Assembly (NCBI GenBank): GCA_020348065.1
Contig: CP070742.1
Coordinates: forward strand, 3,366,594 to 3,401,407
Reading direction: 5' to 3'
Source: Candidatus Zixiibacteriota bacterium
GTDB lineage: Bacteria; Zixibacteria; MSB-5A5; UBA10806
DNA length: 34,814 nucleotides
Of this stretch, positions 15,974-23,233 are shown piece by piece. The notes below the pieces were generated by a model, which made no database searches, was not told where the DNA came from, and saw nothing but the letters and a program-made list of their open reading frames with translations. The position numbers and the translations under genes are program-made. Every line of letters begins with the position of its first letter. Position 1 is the first letter of the stretch.

Positions 15974-16235
15974 AATATTCTCCAGGTTTATTCTTAAGAT
16001 CAAGTATTTCCCGGCTCAACGGTTTCATCGGTTTGACCGAGAAGATCATGTCGATTGGGAGATCGAAATATTCGGCGATCCTGAACGCCAGGTCGAGGCT
16101 GGGATTGTATTCTTCTCTTTCCAGGTAGCCCACAGTCTGAAAATTGACGCCGATTTTTTCGGCAAGTTCTTTTCGAGATATCCCGCGTTCTTCTCTTAAA
16201 ACCGAGATTCGGTTGTAAATCCTTCTTGATTCCAT
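15954..16235 (-). CDS. XRE family transcriptional regulator
   Basis: 93 residues, essentially a single helix-turn-helix of the Cro/CI type: RISVLREERGISRKELAEKIGVNFQTVGYLEREEYNPSLDLAFRIAEYFDLPIDMIFSV. This wording, with a second helix reading RKELAEKIGVNFQTVGYLE, is typical of the small YozG-like regulators found next to membrane-protein genes. A short C-terminal tail follows. The coding region overlaps the membrane-protein gene by 20 bases. Two TTACA/TGTAA inverted repeats lie 66 and 102 bases upstream and may be its own operators. Confidence 0.9.
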   Translation of the reverse strand: MESRRIYNRISVLREERGISRKELAEKIGVNFQTVGYLEREEYNPSLDLAFRIAEYFDLPIDMIFSVKPMKPLSREILDLKNKPGEYYEFNDF

Positions 16236-16300
16236 ACGGTGAATATAGCATTCTGTTGCAAAAATACAACATTTATTTGTAATATTTCGTCATTTATTCG

Positions 16301-16352
16301 ATGTAAAAATTACATACTTAAATTTAATCTATTGATTTACAAGGGATTGTAA
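16301..16352. promoter_or_regulatory. Two inverted repeats upstream of the first XRE gene
   Basis: ATGTAA-AAA-TTACAT (16301-16315) and TTACAA-GGGA-TTGTAA (16337-16352) are two perfect 6-bp dyads. They lie upstream of the XRE gene in an AT-rich promoter-like stretch and share the TGTAA/TTACA half-site. Autoregulation is inferred. Confidence 0.45.
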
Positions 16353-16374
16353 TTTTCCATAATTTTCGTAGGCG

Positions 16375-16564
16375 GGTTGGGTGGGATGATATTATGAAAA
16401 GGGCAAGCATGCTGAATTCGGAGGCGAACATACTTATCCGCCTTTGGCGCAAAAGCGTTCCGCCCAACCGGCTGATCCAAGACTTTTATCGGGTTTCTCT
16501 CCGGACAAATTGTCGGGATTGGAACCCGACCTGCTCTCTGTCTGTTGGGGGATAAACCCCCAAC
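16375..16564. repeat. Nest of overlapping inverted repeats downstream of the AlkX-type gene
   Basis: Pairs seen: GGTTGGGTGG (16375-16384) with CCGCCCAACC (16460-16469), 9 of 10; CGCC-TTT-GGCG (16439-16449); TCGGGTT (16489-16495) with AACCCGA (16523-16529); TCCGGACAA (16500-16508) with TTGTCGGGA (16510-16518), 8 of 9; GTCGGG (16512-16517) with CCCGAC (16525-16530); GTTGGGGG (16544-16551) with CCCCCAAC (16557-16564). The middle hairpins exclude one another. No protein is credible here. It could be a dispersed palindromic (REP-like) element, or a structured 3' end of the AlkX-type transcript. The last hairpin may act as terminator, although no T-run follows on the minus strand. Confidence 0.6.
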
Positions 16565-16569
16565 CTACA

Positions 16570-17811
16570 TTATTCCTTCAGAGCTCTTGCCACTTCCCTT
16601 TTTACCTTCGCCGGGGATACTGTGTTTAAGGAAATCTGCTCGCACTGGTTAAATCTGGCGAAATCGAGAAGTTTTCTGGCGAATTGGGGCAGGAAGCGGT
16701 CGAAATCGGTGAAGCCCTTTTCGAACGCGAGATTCTGGATTAGCATCGTCTTGTTCTTTCGGTCGGCTTTGGGATCGAGTTTTCCCGCGAACTGTTCGCC
16801 CCATAATATAGGCGCCGCGAAATAGCCGAATTTTCTCTTTTTAGGAGTAACATAACATTCCAGGGCGTAATCGAAACCGAAAAGCCCGCTTATCCGGTCG
16901 CGCTGGATGATGAAATTATCGAATGGTGATAATAGATGAACTCGGGGCGAGGCTTTTTTTAACTTCGCGCCGGATTCAACCTGTTTTTTCAGGGCATAAT
17001 ATACGGATTTTGGATCGGACTCGATTGTTACAACTACCACCTCTCCGGATTCAACAAGTTCGTTTATCGCTTTTTTAAGCGGCTCCTTTTTCACGGCGTG
17101 GATATGATCCCGGATCTCGTTTTCTTTGGCTATACCATAGGCGGACAAAGCCCGTTTGACGAAGAACCTGCCCAACTCGTCATCGTCGGGCACGGATGTA
17201 TCGACACTTTTCGGCAGGACCCTTTCTGTTAGATCGTAGACCCGCTCGAAATTGCGACGCCCGGAGATCATCAGATCGCCCTGCAGATGCAATAACTCCA
17301 TAGCAGAGGTGTTGGGATCGCGGCTGCCGGACCAGGGCCCTTTCTTGCGGCCTGAAACAGGAGCGAAATCGCCCGGCCCCAGGGGACCCTCATCGCGGAT
17401 ACGTTTGAGGACCTTTTTCAGGTAAGGGCCGTACCTGGCCAGGCGAGTCTTTTCCCATTTCAGATAAGGGTCATCGAGCCTTTTCATGCGGGGCAGGTAA
17501 TAGCGGTAGTCAGTCATGGGCAGATACGATCGGGCGTGACCCCAGTATTCAAACACCCGGCGGTCCTTGGAAAGAAGCCGGTCGAGCATATCGGGTTTGT
17601 AATTCGAAATCCTGGTCCGGAGGGTGTGATGGTGCGCGCGTTCGATTACGGTCAGGGTGTCGATCTGGATATATCCGAGATTCTCGATAACCTGCGCCGC
17701 GCCCTCCTTACCTTTGGGAAGTTTGGCTTTGCCATCCAGAAGCTGTGCGTTCAGGGCGATTCGGCGGGCCTGCTGGATGGTTATAGCGATATTTTCCGGT
17801 TTTCTTTTCAT
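16570..17811 (-). CDS. Winged-helix DNA glycosylase of the AlkX/YcaQ (HTH_42) family
   Basis: 413 residues. The HTH_42 superfamily is recognised by ITIQQARRIALNAQLLD, IENLGYIQIDTLTVIERAHHHTLRTR, FEYWGHARSYLPMTDYRYYLPRM, and LLSPFDNFIIQRDRISGLFGFDYALECYVTPKKRKFGYFAAPILW. E. coli YcaQ (AlkX) and Streptomyces AlkZ are DNA glycosylases that remove alkylation and unhook interstrand cross-links. The AlkX group is defined by a Q-phi-D catalytic motif, and here Q49-I50-D51 (IQID) is present, which supports the AlkX type. The start ATG at 17811 has only a weak ribosome-binding site (AAAAGAT). It is a single gene, divergent from the GNAT-YoaP gene, with a repeat-rich region after its stop. Confidence 0.88.
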   Translation of the reverse strand: MKRKPENIAITIQQARRIALNAQLLDGKAKLPKGKEGAAQVIENLGYIQIDTLTVIERAHHHTLRTRISNYKPDMLDRLLSKDRRVFEYWGHARSYLPMTDYRYYLPRMKRLDDPYLKWEKTRLARYGPYLKKVLKRIRDEGPLGPGDFAPVSGRKKGPWSGSRDPNTSAMELLHLQGDLMISGRRNFERVYDLTERVLPKSVDTSVPDDDELGRFFVKRALSAYGIAKENEIRDHIHAVKKEPLKKAINELVESGEVVVVTIESDPKSVYYALKKQVESGAKLKKASPRVHLLSPFDNFIIQRDRISGLFGFDYALECYVTPKKRKFGYFAAPILWGEQFAGKLDPKADRKNKTMLIQNLAFEKGFTDFDRFLPQFARKLLDFARFNQCEQISLNTVSPAKVKREVARALKE

Positions 17812-17952
17812 AATCTTTTAAACGGATAAATTATAAAATATATTCCGGAATTTTCAACTGCGATTCATAATTCTTGATTTTCCCGAAACGAAATCATTAT
17901 CATGATCGCTGGGAACCGTCGATGACTTCCTGTTCTTGAAGGAAGGTAAACC

Positions 17953-18717
17953 ATGTCCGAAGTTAAAATAATCGATACCAACGGCGAAAATATCCACAAT
18001 TACGGTTTCTGTGGTTATTCAAATCCGAATAACGAGGGGCATATTCGGAAATCGGAGTGGTTGAAAAAGAGATACAGGGAAGGGTTGAAACTCAGGATAC
18101 TGCAATCGGAATCCCACGGCTCGGTGGGGATGATCGAATATATTCCGGGAGAATATGCCTGGAGAGCGATCGAGGCGAAAGGATATATGTTTATTCATTG
18201 TTTGATGATCAACAAGAGCGAATACAAGGGTAAAGGCTATGGCGCAGAGTTGCTTGGGTACTGTATTGCTGACGCCAGGAAAGCCGGGACTCTTGGCGTG
18301 GCCGTTATGACCAGCGCCGGAACCTGGATGGCGGGGAAGGACCTGTTTCTGGCGCGAGGACTTGAGATGGTCGATTCGGCCCCGCCCCGTTTCGACCTGC
18401 TGGCTCTGAAGTTTAAGAAAAACGCCGCCTCGCCCGGGTTTAACCGAACGCGAAAGAGATTACTTGAAAAATATAATGAGGGCTTGACTATATTCTGGTC
18501 GGATCAATGCCCGTATATCGCAAAGTCGGTGGCCGACGTTACGGAGGCGGCGAAAAACCTCGGTATCGAGGCAAGACTGGTGGGGTTGAAGGATTGTAGA
18601 AACGCTCAGAAAATGCCGAACCCCTACGGGACCTACTGTATGATTTACGACGGTGAAATAATCGCCGACCATCCCGTAAGCCGGGCCAGATTTCTTAATA
18701 TAATGAAGAAGATCTGA
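17953..18717 (+). CDS. GNAT acetyltransferase with C-terminal YoaP-like domain
   Basis: 254 residues. The N-terminal half is a GNAT fold: LRILQSESHGSVGMIEYIPGEYAWRAI, IHCLMINKSEYKGKGYGAELLGYCIADAR (acetyl-CoA-binding motif with KGKGYG), and an LFLARGLEMVDSAPP strand-helix end. The C-terminal part, FWSDQCPYIAKSVADVTEAA through NPYGTYCMIYDGEIIADHPVSRARFLNIM, is the YoaP-like domain commonly fused to GNAT proteins; its Cys in DQCPY and the GTYC stretch give it a thioredoxin-like look. The role of the family is not established. The ATG follows GAAGGAAGG. It is a single gene divergent from the AlkX-type gene. Confidence 0.85.
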   Translation: MSEVKIIDTNGENIHNYGFCGYSNPNNEGHIRKSEWLKKRYREGLKLRILQSESHGSVGMIEYIPGEYAWRAIEAKGYMFIHCLMINKSEYKGKGYGAELLGYCIADARKAGTLGVAVMTSAGTWMAGKDLFLARGLEMVDSAPPRFDLLALKFKKNAASPGFNRTRKRLLEKYNEGLTIFWSDQCPYIAKSVADVTEAAKNLGIEARLVGLKDCRNAQKMPNPYGTYCMIYDGEIIADHPVSRARFLNIMKKI

Positions 18718-18799
18718 GATTTGTCCGCAAAATCGGCGAAAAAATATCATAACCTATTATATTTCAATACATTACTTTATATAAAATTCTTTTCCATCC

Positions 18800-18847
18800 A
18801 TTATTTTATGTATATTGAATAAATTTTTATATAAATCATAAAATAAT
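18800..18847. promoter_or_regulatory. 11-bp inverted repeat upstream of the second XRE gene
   Basis: ATTATTTTATG (18800-18810) and CATAAAATAAT (18837-18847) are exact reverse complements with a 26-base spacer, in a very AT-rich promoter region 38 bases before the XRE start. Two bound dimers, or simply AT-rich chance, are both possible; the perfect 11 positions favour a real site. Confidence 0.45.
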
Positions 18848-18884
18848 TGTTGATTTATTTAAAACTTTCTATTATTTTCTCCGT

Positions 18885-19121
18885 ATGGCTATACAGATTA
18901 ACCTGGATTTAATGCTGGTAAAGAGGAAGATGTCGTTGACGGAGTTGTCGGAAAAAATCGGTATTTCAATTACCAACCTTTCGCTTTTGAAAACTGGTAA
19001 GGTGAAGGGGATCAGGTTCGGTACTCTGGAGGCTATCTGTAGAGAGCTGGAATGCCAGCCGGGAGATATCCTGGAACATGTTTCCGAAAGCCGTGGAATC
19101 GATAATGTCGGGACGGACTGA
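18885..19121 (+). CDS. XRE family (YozG-like) transcriptional regulator
   Basis: 78 residues, almost only a helix-turn-helix: INLDLMLVKRKMSLTELSEKIGISITNLSLLKTGKVKGIRFGTLEAICRELECQPGDILEHV. This pattern, with NLSLLKTGKVKGIRFGTLEAIC and the CQPGDIL end, is the YozG-like group that usually accompanies a DUF2975-type membrane protein. The next gene, 16 bases downstream, is indeed a multi-pass membrane protein, so they form a two-gene operon. The ATG lacks a clear Shine-Dalgarno sequence. A perfect 11-bp inverted repeat lies upstream. Confidence 0.9.
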   Translation: MAIQINLDLMLVKRKMSLTELSEKIGISITNLSLLKTGKVKGIRFGTLEAICRELECQPGDILEHVSESRGIDNVGTD

Positions 19122-19137
19122 ATATCAGGAGGCATAG

Positions 19138-19743
19138 ATGGAAAGTAGCAAATATCAATTAGCCGGGTGGCTGGCGATTTCCCAGGCGGTAGTGCTGCCG
19201 TTGGCTTATATACTGAAATCGCTGCAGATATACCTGGGCATCTCGCCTTTCGGATACGACGGGCCGAAATTCGGCCCCGGGGATCTGCTTATAATAACTT
19301 ACACCTGCTTTTTTATTTACACCTTCAGTATGTTCAGGAATTTGTTAAACGAACGTTATAATGTACACAGCATCGACTTATTAATTATAATAGCGATCTT
19401 GCTCAGCATAGTATCACTAATATTTTCATTTCTTGTGCAGAGTATTCCCATGATATTCGGGGGGCTGACGGATTACGCTTTCAGGACGATTTACCTGGCG
19501 TATACCGCTATACTCATTATCGCCGCCGGCGTAGTACAGATTCTTATATCAGTCAAATTGCTGATGGTAAAAAAGTCATTAAACGATCTATTTAACGCCT
19601 TCGCTTATGTTACTCTGGCCACCGGAATCCTCGAGGTTTCAGTTGTTTTAGCCCCTCTCGCCGTGCTGGTTCTCATCCCGGTCTGGTGTGTCATGCTGGG
19701 CATGATCTTTCTGCGGGAAAAAGAGGAAGCCGAATTTGTGTAG
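19138..19743 (+). CDS. Multi-pass membrane protein paired with the XRE regulator (DUF2975-like by context)
   Basis: 201 residues with about six hydrophobic helices, near 8-25, 48-64, 80-102, 113-140, 150-168 and 172-190. The ribosome-binding site AGGAGG is 6 bases before the ATG, and the gene is 16 bases after the XRE regulator. DUF2975-type proteins have this size and context, but I cannot confirm the family from sequence alone. The likely job is sensing or responding together with the regulator; no substrate is suggested. It ends 11 bases from the convergent YedF-like gene. Confidence 0.75.
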   Translation: MESSKYQLAGWLAISQAVVLPLAYILKSLQIYLGISPFGYDGPKFGPGDLLIITYTCFFIYTFSMFRNLLNERYNVHSIDLLIIIAILLSIVSLIFSFLVQSIPMIFGGLTDYAFRTIYLAYTAILIIAAGVVQILISVKLLMVKKSLNDLFNAFAYVTLATGILEVSVVLAPLAVLVLIPVWCVMLGMIFLREKEEAEFV

Positions 19744-19754
19744 ATTTAACCTGC

Positions 19755-20102
19755 TCAAGGCGCCAGGATTTTTCCATAACTCAACATATCTTTTACCGTT
19801 TGTTCCATATTTGTCGCATTCCCGATAACCAGCTTATCTGTTCTTTCATAGTACTCCAGGCAGGTACCGCAGGAAAGAATCTCGGTGCCGTTTTGGGTAA
19901 ATTTATCAAGAATTTCGTGGACCGGAGAACCATCAGTGGTGAGGAAAATCCCCGTTCCCATGCATATGATTTTGGCCGGAAGCGATCCTGTTTTGAGCAA
20001 TTCATTCAAAAATGAATTCATCAATTTTGCGGCGAGGTCCGGTTCGACGTCACCGACACCCGAAGATTTAAGAAGAATCAACAGATCATCGTTCACTTTC
20101 AT
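19755..20102 (-). CDS. YedF C-terminal-type DsrE-like protein
   Basis: 115 residues. The sequence LLILLKSSGVGDVEPDLAAKLMNSFLNELL, KIICMGTGIFLTTDGSPVHEIL, TEILSCGTCLEYYER and TNMEQTVKDML matches the C-terminal DsrE-like domain of YedF, a protein linked to selenium metabolism. The CGTC pair (C78, C81) could be redox-active or carry sulfur or selenium. The N-terminal TusA-like domain of full YedF is missing, and the upstream sequence shows no trace of it. No selD, selA or other selenium gene lies nearby. The ATG at 20102 has AGGAGA 7-8 bases upstream. It probably handles sulfur or selenium transfer, which is inference. Confidence 0.82.
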   Translation of the reverse strand: MKVNDDLLILLKSSGVGDVEPDLAAKLMNSFLNELLKTGSLPAKIICMGTGIFLTTDGSPVHEILDKFTQNGTEILSCGTCLEYYERTDKLVIGNATNMEQTVKDMLSYGKILAP

Positions 20103-20105
20103 CAA

Positions 20106-20526
20106 TTTTCTCCTTTATTTACAAACATAATTTATCTTCAAACGCGCGAAAATCCGCTCTGGCTTAGCTTAGCAGAAAAATCAGACCGAAGTTTATAAAA
20201 GCCCGGTGGCCCGACAGCCTGTGGCTATTGCCTCACGGACAATATTTATATTAATGTCATGTATAGGGAGGATTTGTCGAAATGACGGAAAACATAGGTA
20301 TACCCGGATAATTAGAAACGATGTTTCCGCGGCTATTTTCCATACCCCCAAAATACGATTATGGCGATAATTCGCAATAGTTTTTTGGCGCGGATTTATG
20401 AAATAATCCAGATAAGGTTAAAATCGGAATTAGAGCGGGTGGGGATTCGAAACCACCGGATTCCGTTTACGTATATTTTAATAGAACGATTGTAGGGTAT
20501 AGAATACTTATCCAAGGGAGGAAATT
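20106..20526. other. Gene-free stretch upstream of the DUF4097-like gene
   Basis: No gene of normal size is seen. A small frame at 20282-20311 (9 residues, MTENIGIPG) has a good GGGAGG site about 10 bases upstream; it could be a leader peptide or the remains of a lost gene. Near 20205-20240 short GGC/GCC hairpins occur. A longer hairpin lies at 20425-20465. The last 60 bases should contain the promoter of the DUF4097-like gene. Confidence 0.4.
20425..20465. other. Two-step stem-loop upstream of the DUF4097-like gene
   Basis: An outer stem CGGAAT (20425-20430)/ATTCCG (20460-20465) encloses an inner stem GGTGG (20438-20442)/CCACC (20453-20457) with a 10-base loop containing ATTCGA. It lies 61 bases before the start codon, so it may be in the 5' leader or may end upstream transcription. 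The TTCGA-like loop recalls a tRNA T-arm, but the spacing is wrong for one. Confidence 0.35.
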
Positions 20527-21384
20527 ATGACGCTATCATCAAAAATCCTGCTGTTAACGGTGACCGTTATGGCGACATTGTTCTTAACAGCCTTTTCCGG
20601 TGACGATGACGAGACCGCGTGGAAATTCGAAGATATAAAGCTCATCAAAGTAAAAACATTAAGCGGCGATTGCGTTATTGAAAAAGGCGACGACGGCGAG
20701 ATTAGCGTAAATGTCGTGAAGGGATACAAGCCGAGAAAATCATGCAGGACAATCGTCAGAGAAGACAGGGAAACCCTGGAGATCACCGAGGAGATAACCG
20801 GAACGGGAAGAGGCGGGAGTACAATCTGGACATTAACCGTCCCGGACGGCATCGAGGTGGAGTTTTTCTCTACCTCCGGAGGTGTGAGTATCTCCGATGT
20901 GCAGGGCAGGTTTTCCGGAAACACCGCCTCCGGCAGTTTCGAGTTTATCAATTGCCGGGGCGAATTCGCTTTTAATACGGCCTCCGGTGATTACGATATC
21001 AGAAACAGCAAAGGGATGTTCAAAGTAAGCTCCGCATCAGGCGATATCGACGCTGTTGGCCTTGAGATCGATGCCAATAGTATGCTGGCGTCAGCTTCAG
21101 GCTCCGTTAATGTCAAAGTAGGAAAGACGCCGGAGCATGATTTAAACGTCGGTTCGGCATCAGGGAGGGCGCTACTGGACTACGACGGCAATCCGCTGGT
21201 GGGGTATTTCGAATTCGAAGCCAATGCCGGAACCGGTGATATAGATTCTCCATTTGCGTTTGACGACGAGGAAACGTTTTATAAAAATGATCAACGGTAT
21301 GTTCGCAAATGGTTTATGAAAGACGGCGATGAGCCCGAAATTTCGATCGGGACTGGATCCGGCAGGGCGGTTTTGAGAAAGTAA
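20527..21384 (+). CDS. Exported DUF4097-like beta-strand repeat protein
   Basis: 285 residues. A signal peptide covers about 1-23 (hydrophobic LLTVTVMATLFLTAFSG). The mature part consists of short repeats of about 18-25 residues, each with a turn such as STSGG, NTASGS, NTASGD, SSASGD, SASGS, SASGR and GTGSGR, alternating with beta strands. This is the DUF4097 style, predicted to form a stacked beta-solenoid. It begins with FEDIKLIKVKTLSGDCVIEKGDDGEISVNVVKG and ends SIGTGSGRAVLRK. Such proteins are common at cell surfaces in FCB-group bacteria; their function is not known. The ATG has AGGGAGG about 7 bases upstream. A stem-loop follows the stop codon. Confidence 0.88.
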   Translation: MTLSSKILLLTVTVMATLFLTAFSGDDDETAWKFEDIKLIKVKTLSGDCVIEKGDDGEISVNVVKGYKPRKSCRTIVREDRETLEITEEITGTGRGGSTIWTLTVPDGIEVEFFSTSGGVSISDVQGRFSGNTASGSFEFINCRGEFAFNTASGDYDIRNSKGMFKVSSASGDIDAVGLEIDANSMLASASGSVNVKVGKTPEHDLNVGSASGRALLDYDGNPLVGYFEFEANAGTGDIDSPFAFDDEETFYKNDQRYVRKWFMKDGDEPEISIGTGSGRAVLRK

Positions 21385-21393
21385 ATTAAATCA

Positions 21394-21418
21394 GGGCAGG
21401 CTCATCCGAAACCTGCCC
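21394..21418. terminator. Stem-loop after the DUF4097-like gene
   Basis: GGGCAGG (21394-21400) pairs with CCTGCCC (21412-21418) across an 11-base loop, 10 bases after the stop codon. T-rich sequence (GTTTTTAATTTT) comes only about 20 bases later, so termination may be weak. The site is also downstream of the convergent gene ending at 21459. Confidence 0.5.
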
Positions 21419-21458
21419 GTTAGTATTGAGAATAAGTTTTTAATTTTCCCGGATTAAT

Positions 21459-21980
21459 TTATTTCAGCGTATATTCGGCTTTCCATCCGACGATATATTC
21501 TGTACTTGAGGTGAAATGTCCCTCATAAGTCCCGGCGCCTTTGATGTTCTTGAATTGCCCCGCGCCCTTAATATATTCAAAGGTTCCGCTGAACGTGGTC
21601 TTGGGGGCACCCTCCTCGGTCATGGTGGTTTTTACTTTTCCTTTCCATTTGGCAATGGTCATGTCGTCGCCTTTTTTGAAAGTCACGTATCCCTGGTGGG
21701 GTCCCGAACCCTTTGTCAAGTCGGCATAAGAAAAGTTGATGATTTCCGCTCCGTCCATAAAAGCGTTGTCACCGGTACTGATATTGTTCCCTTTGGATTC
21801 GGCGAGCGCCATGTTATGATCCTCTGTGTCGGACACCGGAATGGAATCCATTTTGGCATAGGCCATGGTCATTTTGCCGGAAATTTTCGTCTGGGCATCG
21901 GCCTGCCCGGCGATAAACATAACCGCCATGAACAGAACCAGGAAAATCACCGGTTTGCCTACTGTTGATTGTTTGAGCAT
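21459..21980 (-). CDS. Small exported protein, possibly a lipocalin-like beta barrel
   Basis: 173 residues from the ATG at 21980, which has GGAGG at 7 bases; the longer frame to 22076 adds sequence without signal-peptide character. Residues about 9-29 form a signal peptide ending in ADAQ. The mature part is predicted all-beta: TKISGKMTMAYAKMDSIPV, DHNMALAESKGNNIS, GYVTFKKGDDMTIAKWKGKVK, FSGTFEYIKGAGQFKNIKGAGTYEGHF, YIVGWKAEYTLK. The FSGTFEYIKGAGQFKNIKGAGTYEG stretch resembles small exported barrels of the allene-oxide-cyclase-like type. That likeness is weak, and I would call it hypothetical. It is a single gene convergent with the DUF4097-like gene. Confidence 0.7.
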   Translation of the reverse strand: MLKQSTVGKPVIFLVLFMAVMFIAGQADAQTKISGKMTMAYAKMDSIPVSDTEDHNMALAESKGNNISTGDNAFMDGAEIINFSYADLTKGSGPHQGYVTFKKGDDMTIAKWKGKVKTTMTEEGAPKTTFSGTFEYIKGAGQFKNIKGAGTYEGHFTSSTEYIVGWKAEYTLK

Positions 21981-22267
21981 AAGAAACCTCCCTCTTAGAA
22001 TCGGCCTCCCAGGCATAACGGGTAATGCCTTTTGAATACCGAAGTTGATTGAAAGTTCATAGATGCTACCATGCATGAAGTTATTAAAAAAGGTTCATAA
22101 AAGTCAATCTTTAAAAATGGTCGGCGCTTAACTTCATGTGTTATGGGAAGTTTAGGTCTCGAATCAAAGAATTCTGTGGGTCGGGTACAGCGGTGAAGGA
22201 AAGCAACGAGAAACCTGATATAAATTCTATAACTTATCGCGCCATAATAAGTTTAAAATATAAGTTG

Positions 22268-23050
22268 TTAATCTTTATCGCTCAAATCAAATTCAGATCT
22301 TCTCAGATTATCCAGAATCCCTTTGCTTCGTTTTTCCACCGCCTCCTCGGAATATCTTTGAATAGCCAGGGCCTGCGCGATGCCGAAGATGTTCTGCTCC
22401 TTCAGCCTTTCTTTTAATGTATCCGCCACGGTGTCCCAGACGGCATCTCTCTCCTTGTACCATTCGTTAATCTCGTTATCCGATGGCAAGACATAAATGT
22501 TTTTATGCACAACTGCTTCCAGCGGCAGTCTCATACTGAACGCCGGCCATTCGTTCGGATAACCGATACAAACCATCCCAGCGGGGAATACATGTTCGGG
22601 AGTTTTAAGTATTTCCTGTATATTCATTTCCAGTATACTGCCGACGTAACAGGTGCCCAGGCCCATGCTCTCCGCGGCAACAACGATATTTTGCAGGGCG
22701 ATCAGGGCATCCCATATACCGAGAAAGAAATTGATGGGCCTGTTGTTATGGATCTCTCTGTCGCTGTGTAGTCTGAGCCAGCGCTTGACACGATATTGAT
22801 CGACCAGGGCGATAATTACCACGGCGGCATCGGCAAGGCTGACGGGACGGGCTTCCCAGGCCCGGTCCAGTTCTTTTTTCTTTTCGTCGTCGTCGACAAC
22901 AATAAAGGAATAGAGCTGCAGGTTTCCGGCGGTTGCCGCCCGGGTTCCGGCCCTGAGAATCAACTCCAGTTTATCCGGCTCCAGCGGTTTCTTTTTATAT
23001 TTCCTGACAGACCTGTGATTTAAGAGACATTCTATTACCGGGTTTGACAT
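22268..23050 (-). CDS. Nitroreductase family protein
   Basis: 260 residues from the ATG at 23050 (GGAGG 6 bases upstream); the frame to 23086 adds 12 residues without support. Family marks: HRSVRKYKKKPLEPDKLELILRAGTRAATAGNLQLYSFIVVDD (FMN phosphate contacts in HRSVRKY), IALQNIVVAAESMGLGTCYVGSI, and VCIGYPNEWPAFSMRLPLEAVVHKN. These are FMN-dependent NAD(P)H reductases of nitro compounds, quinones or related substrates; length and C-terminal extension suggest the NfsA-like branch. A cytosolic homodimer is expected. It is divergent from the kup gene and has no clear partner gene, so the substrate is unknown. Confidence 0.9.
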   Translation of the reverse strand: MSNPVIECLLNHRSVRKYKKKPLEPDKLELILRAGTRAATAGNLQLYSFIVVDDDEKKKELDRAWEARPVSLADAAVVIIALVDQYRVKRWLRLHSDREIHNNRPINFFLGIWDALIALQNIVVAAESMGLGTCYVGSILEMNIQEILKTPEHVFPAGMVCIGYPNEWPAFSMRLPLEAVVHKNIYVLPSDNEINEWYKERDAVWDTVADTLKERLKEQNIFGIAQALAIQRYSEEAVEKRSKGILDNLRRSEFDLSDKD

Positions 23051-23233
23051 GCTTTCCTCCATTGCGGATTTCCAGTTGAAACCCATAAAAAATCATGATA
23101 ACTGATAATATAACGATAAGGCATAGACAAGAGTAAAATTGATCCCGAAGAAATAATATAAATAGTTGAATTGGAGCTCGAATGAGTGTAGATTTCCAGC
23201 TTCAATATTTGAAGGGAGCGTTAAAGGACCATC

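Noticed and set aside
16444-16629. Small protein encoded in the repeat-rich region before the AlkX-type gene end
   Set aside because: It spans the hairpins and overlaps the end of the AlkX-type gene; its sequence is Pro/Leu-rich and not family-like.
20425-20465. tRNA-like T-arm (GGTTTCGAATCC on the minus strand) suggesting a tRNA gene or att site
   Set aside because: The loop has one base too many, the stem pairs do not match a T-arm, and no D-arm, anticodon arm or matching acceptor is present.
21459-22076. Longer start for the small exported protein at 22076
   Set aside because: The added 32 residues lack a signal peptide and would bury the true one; GGAGG supports the ATG at 21980.
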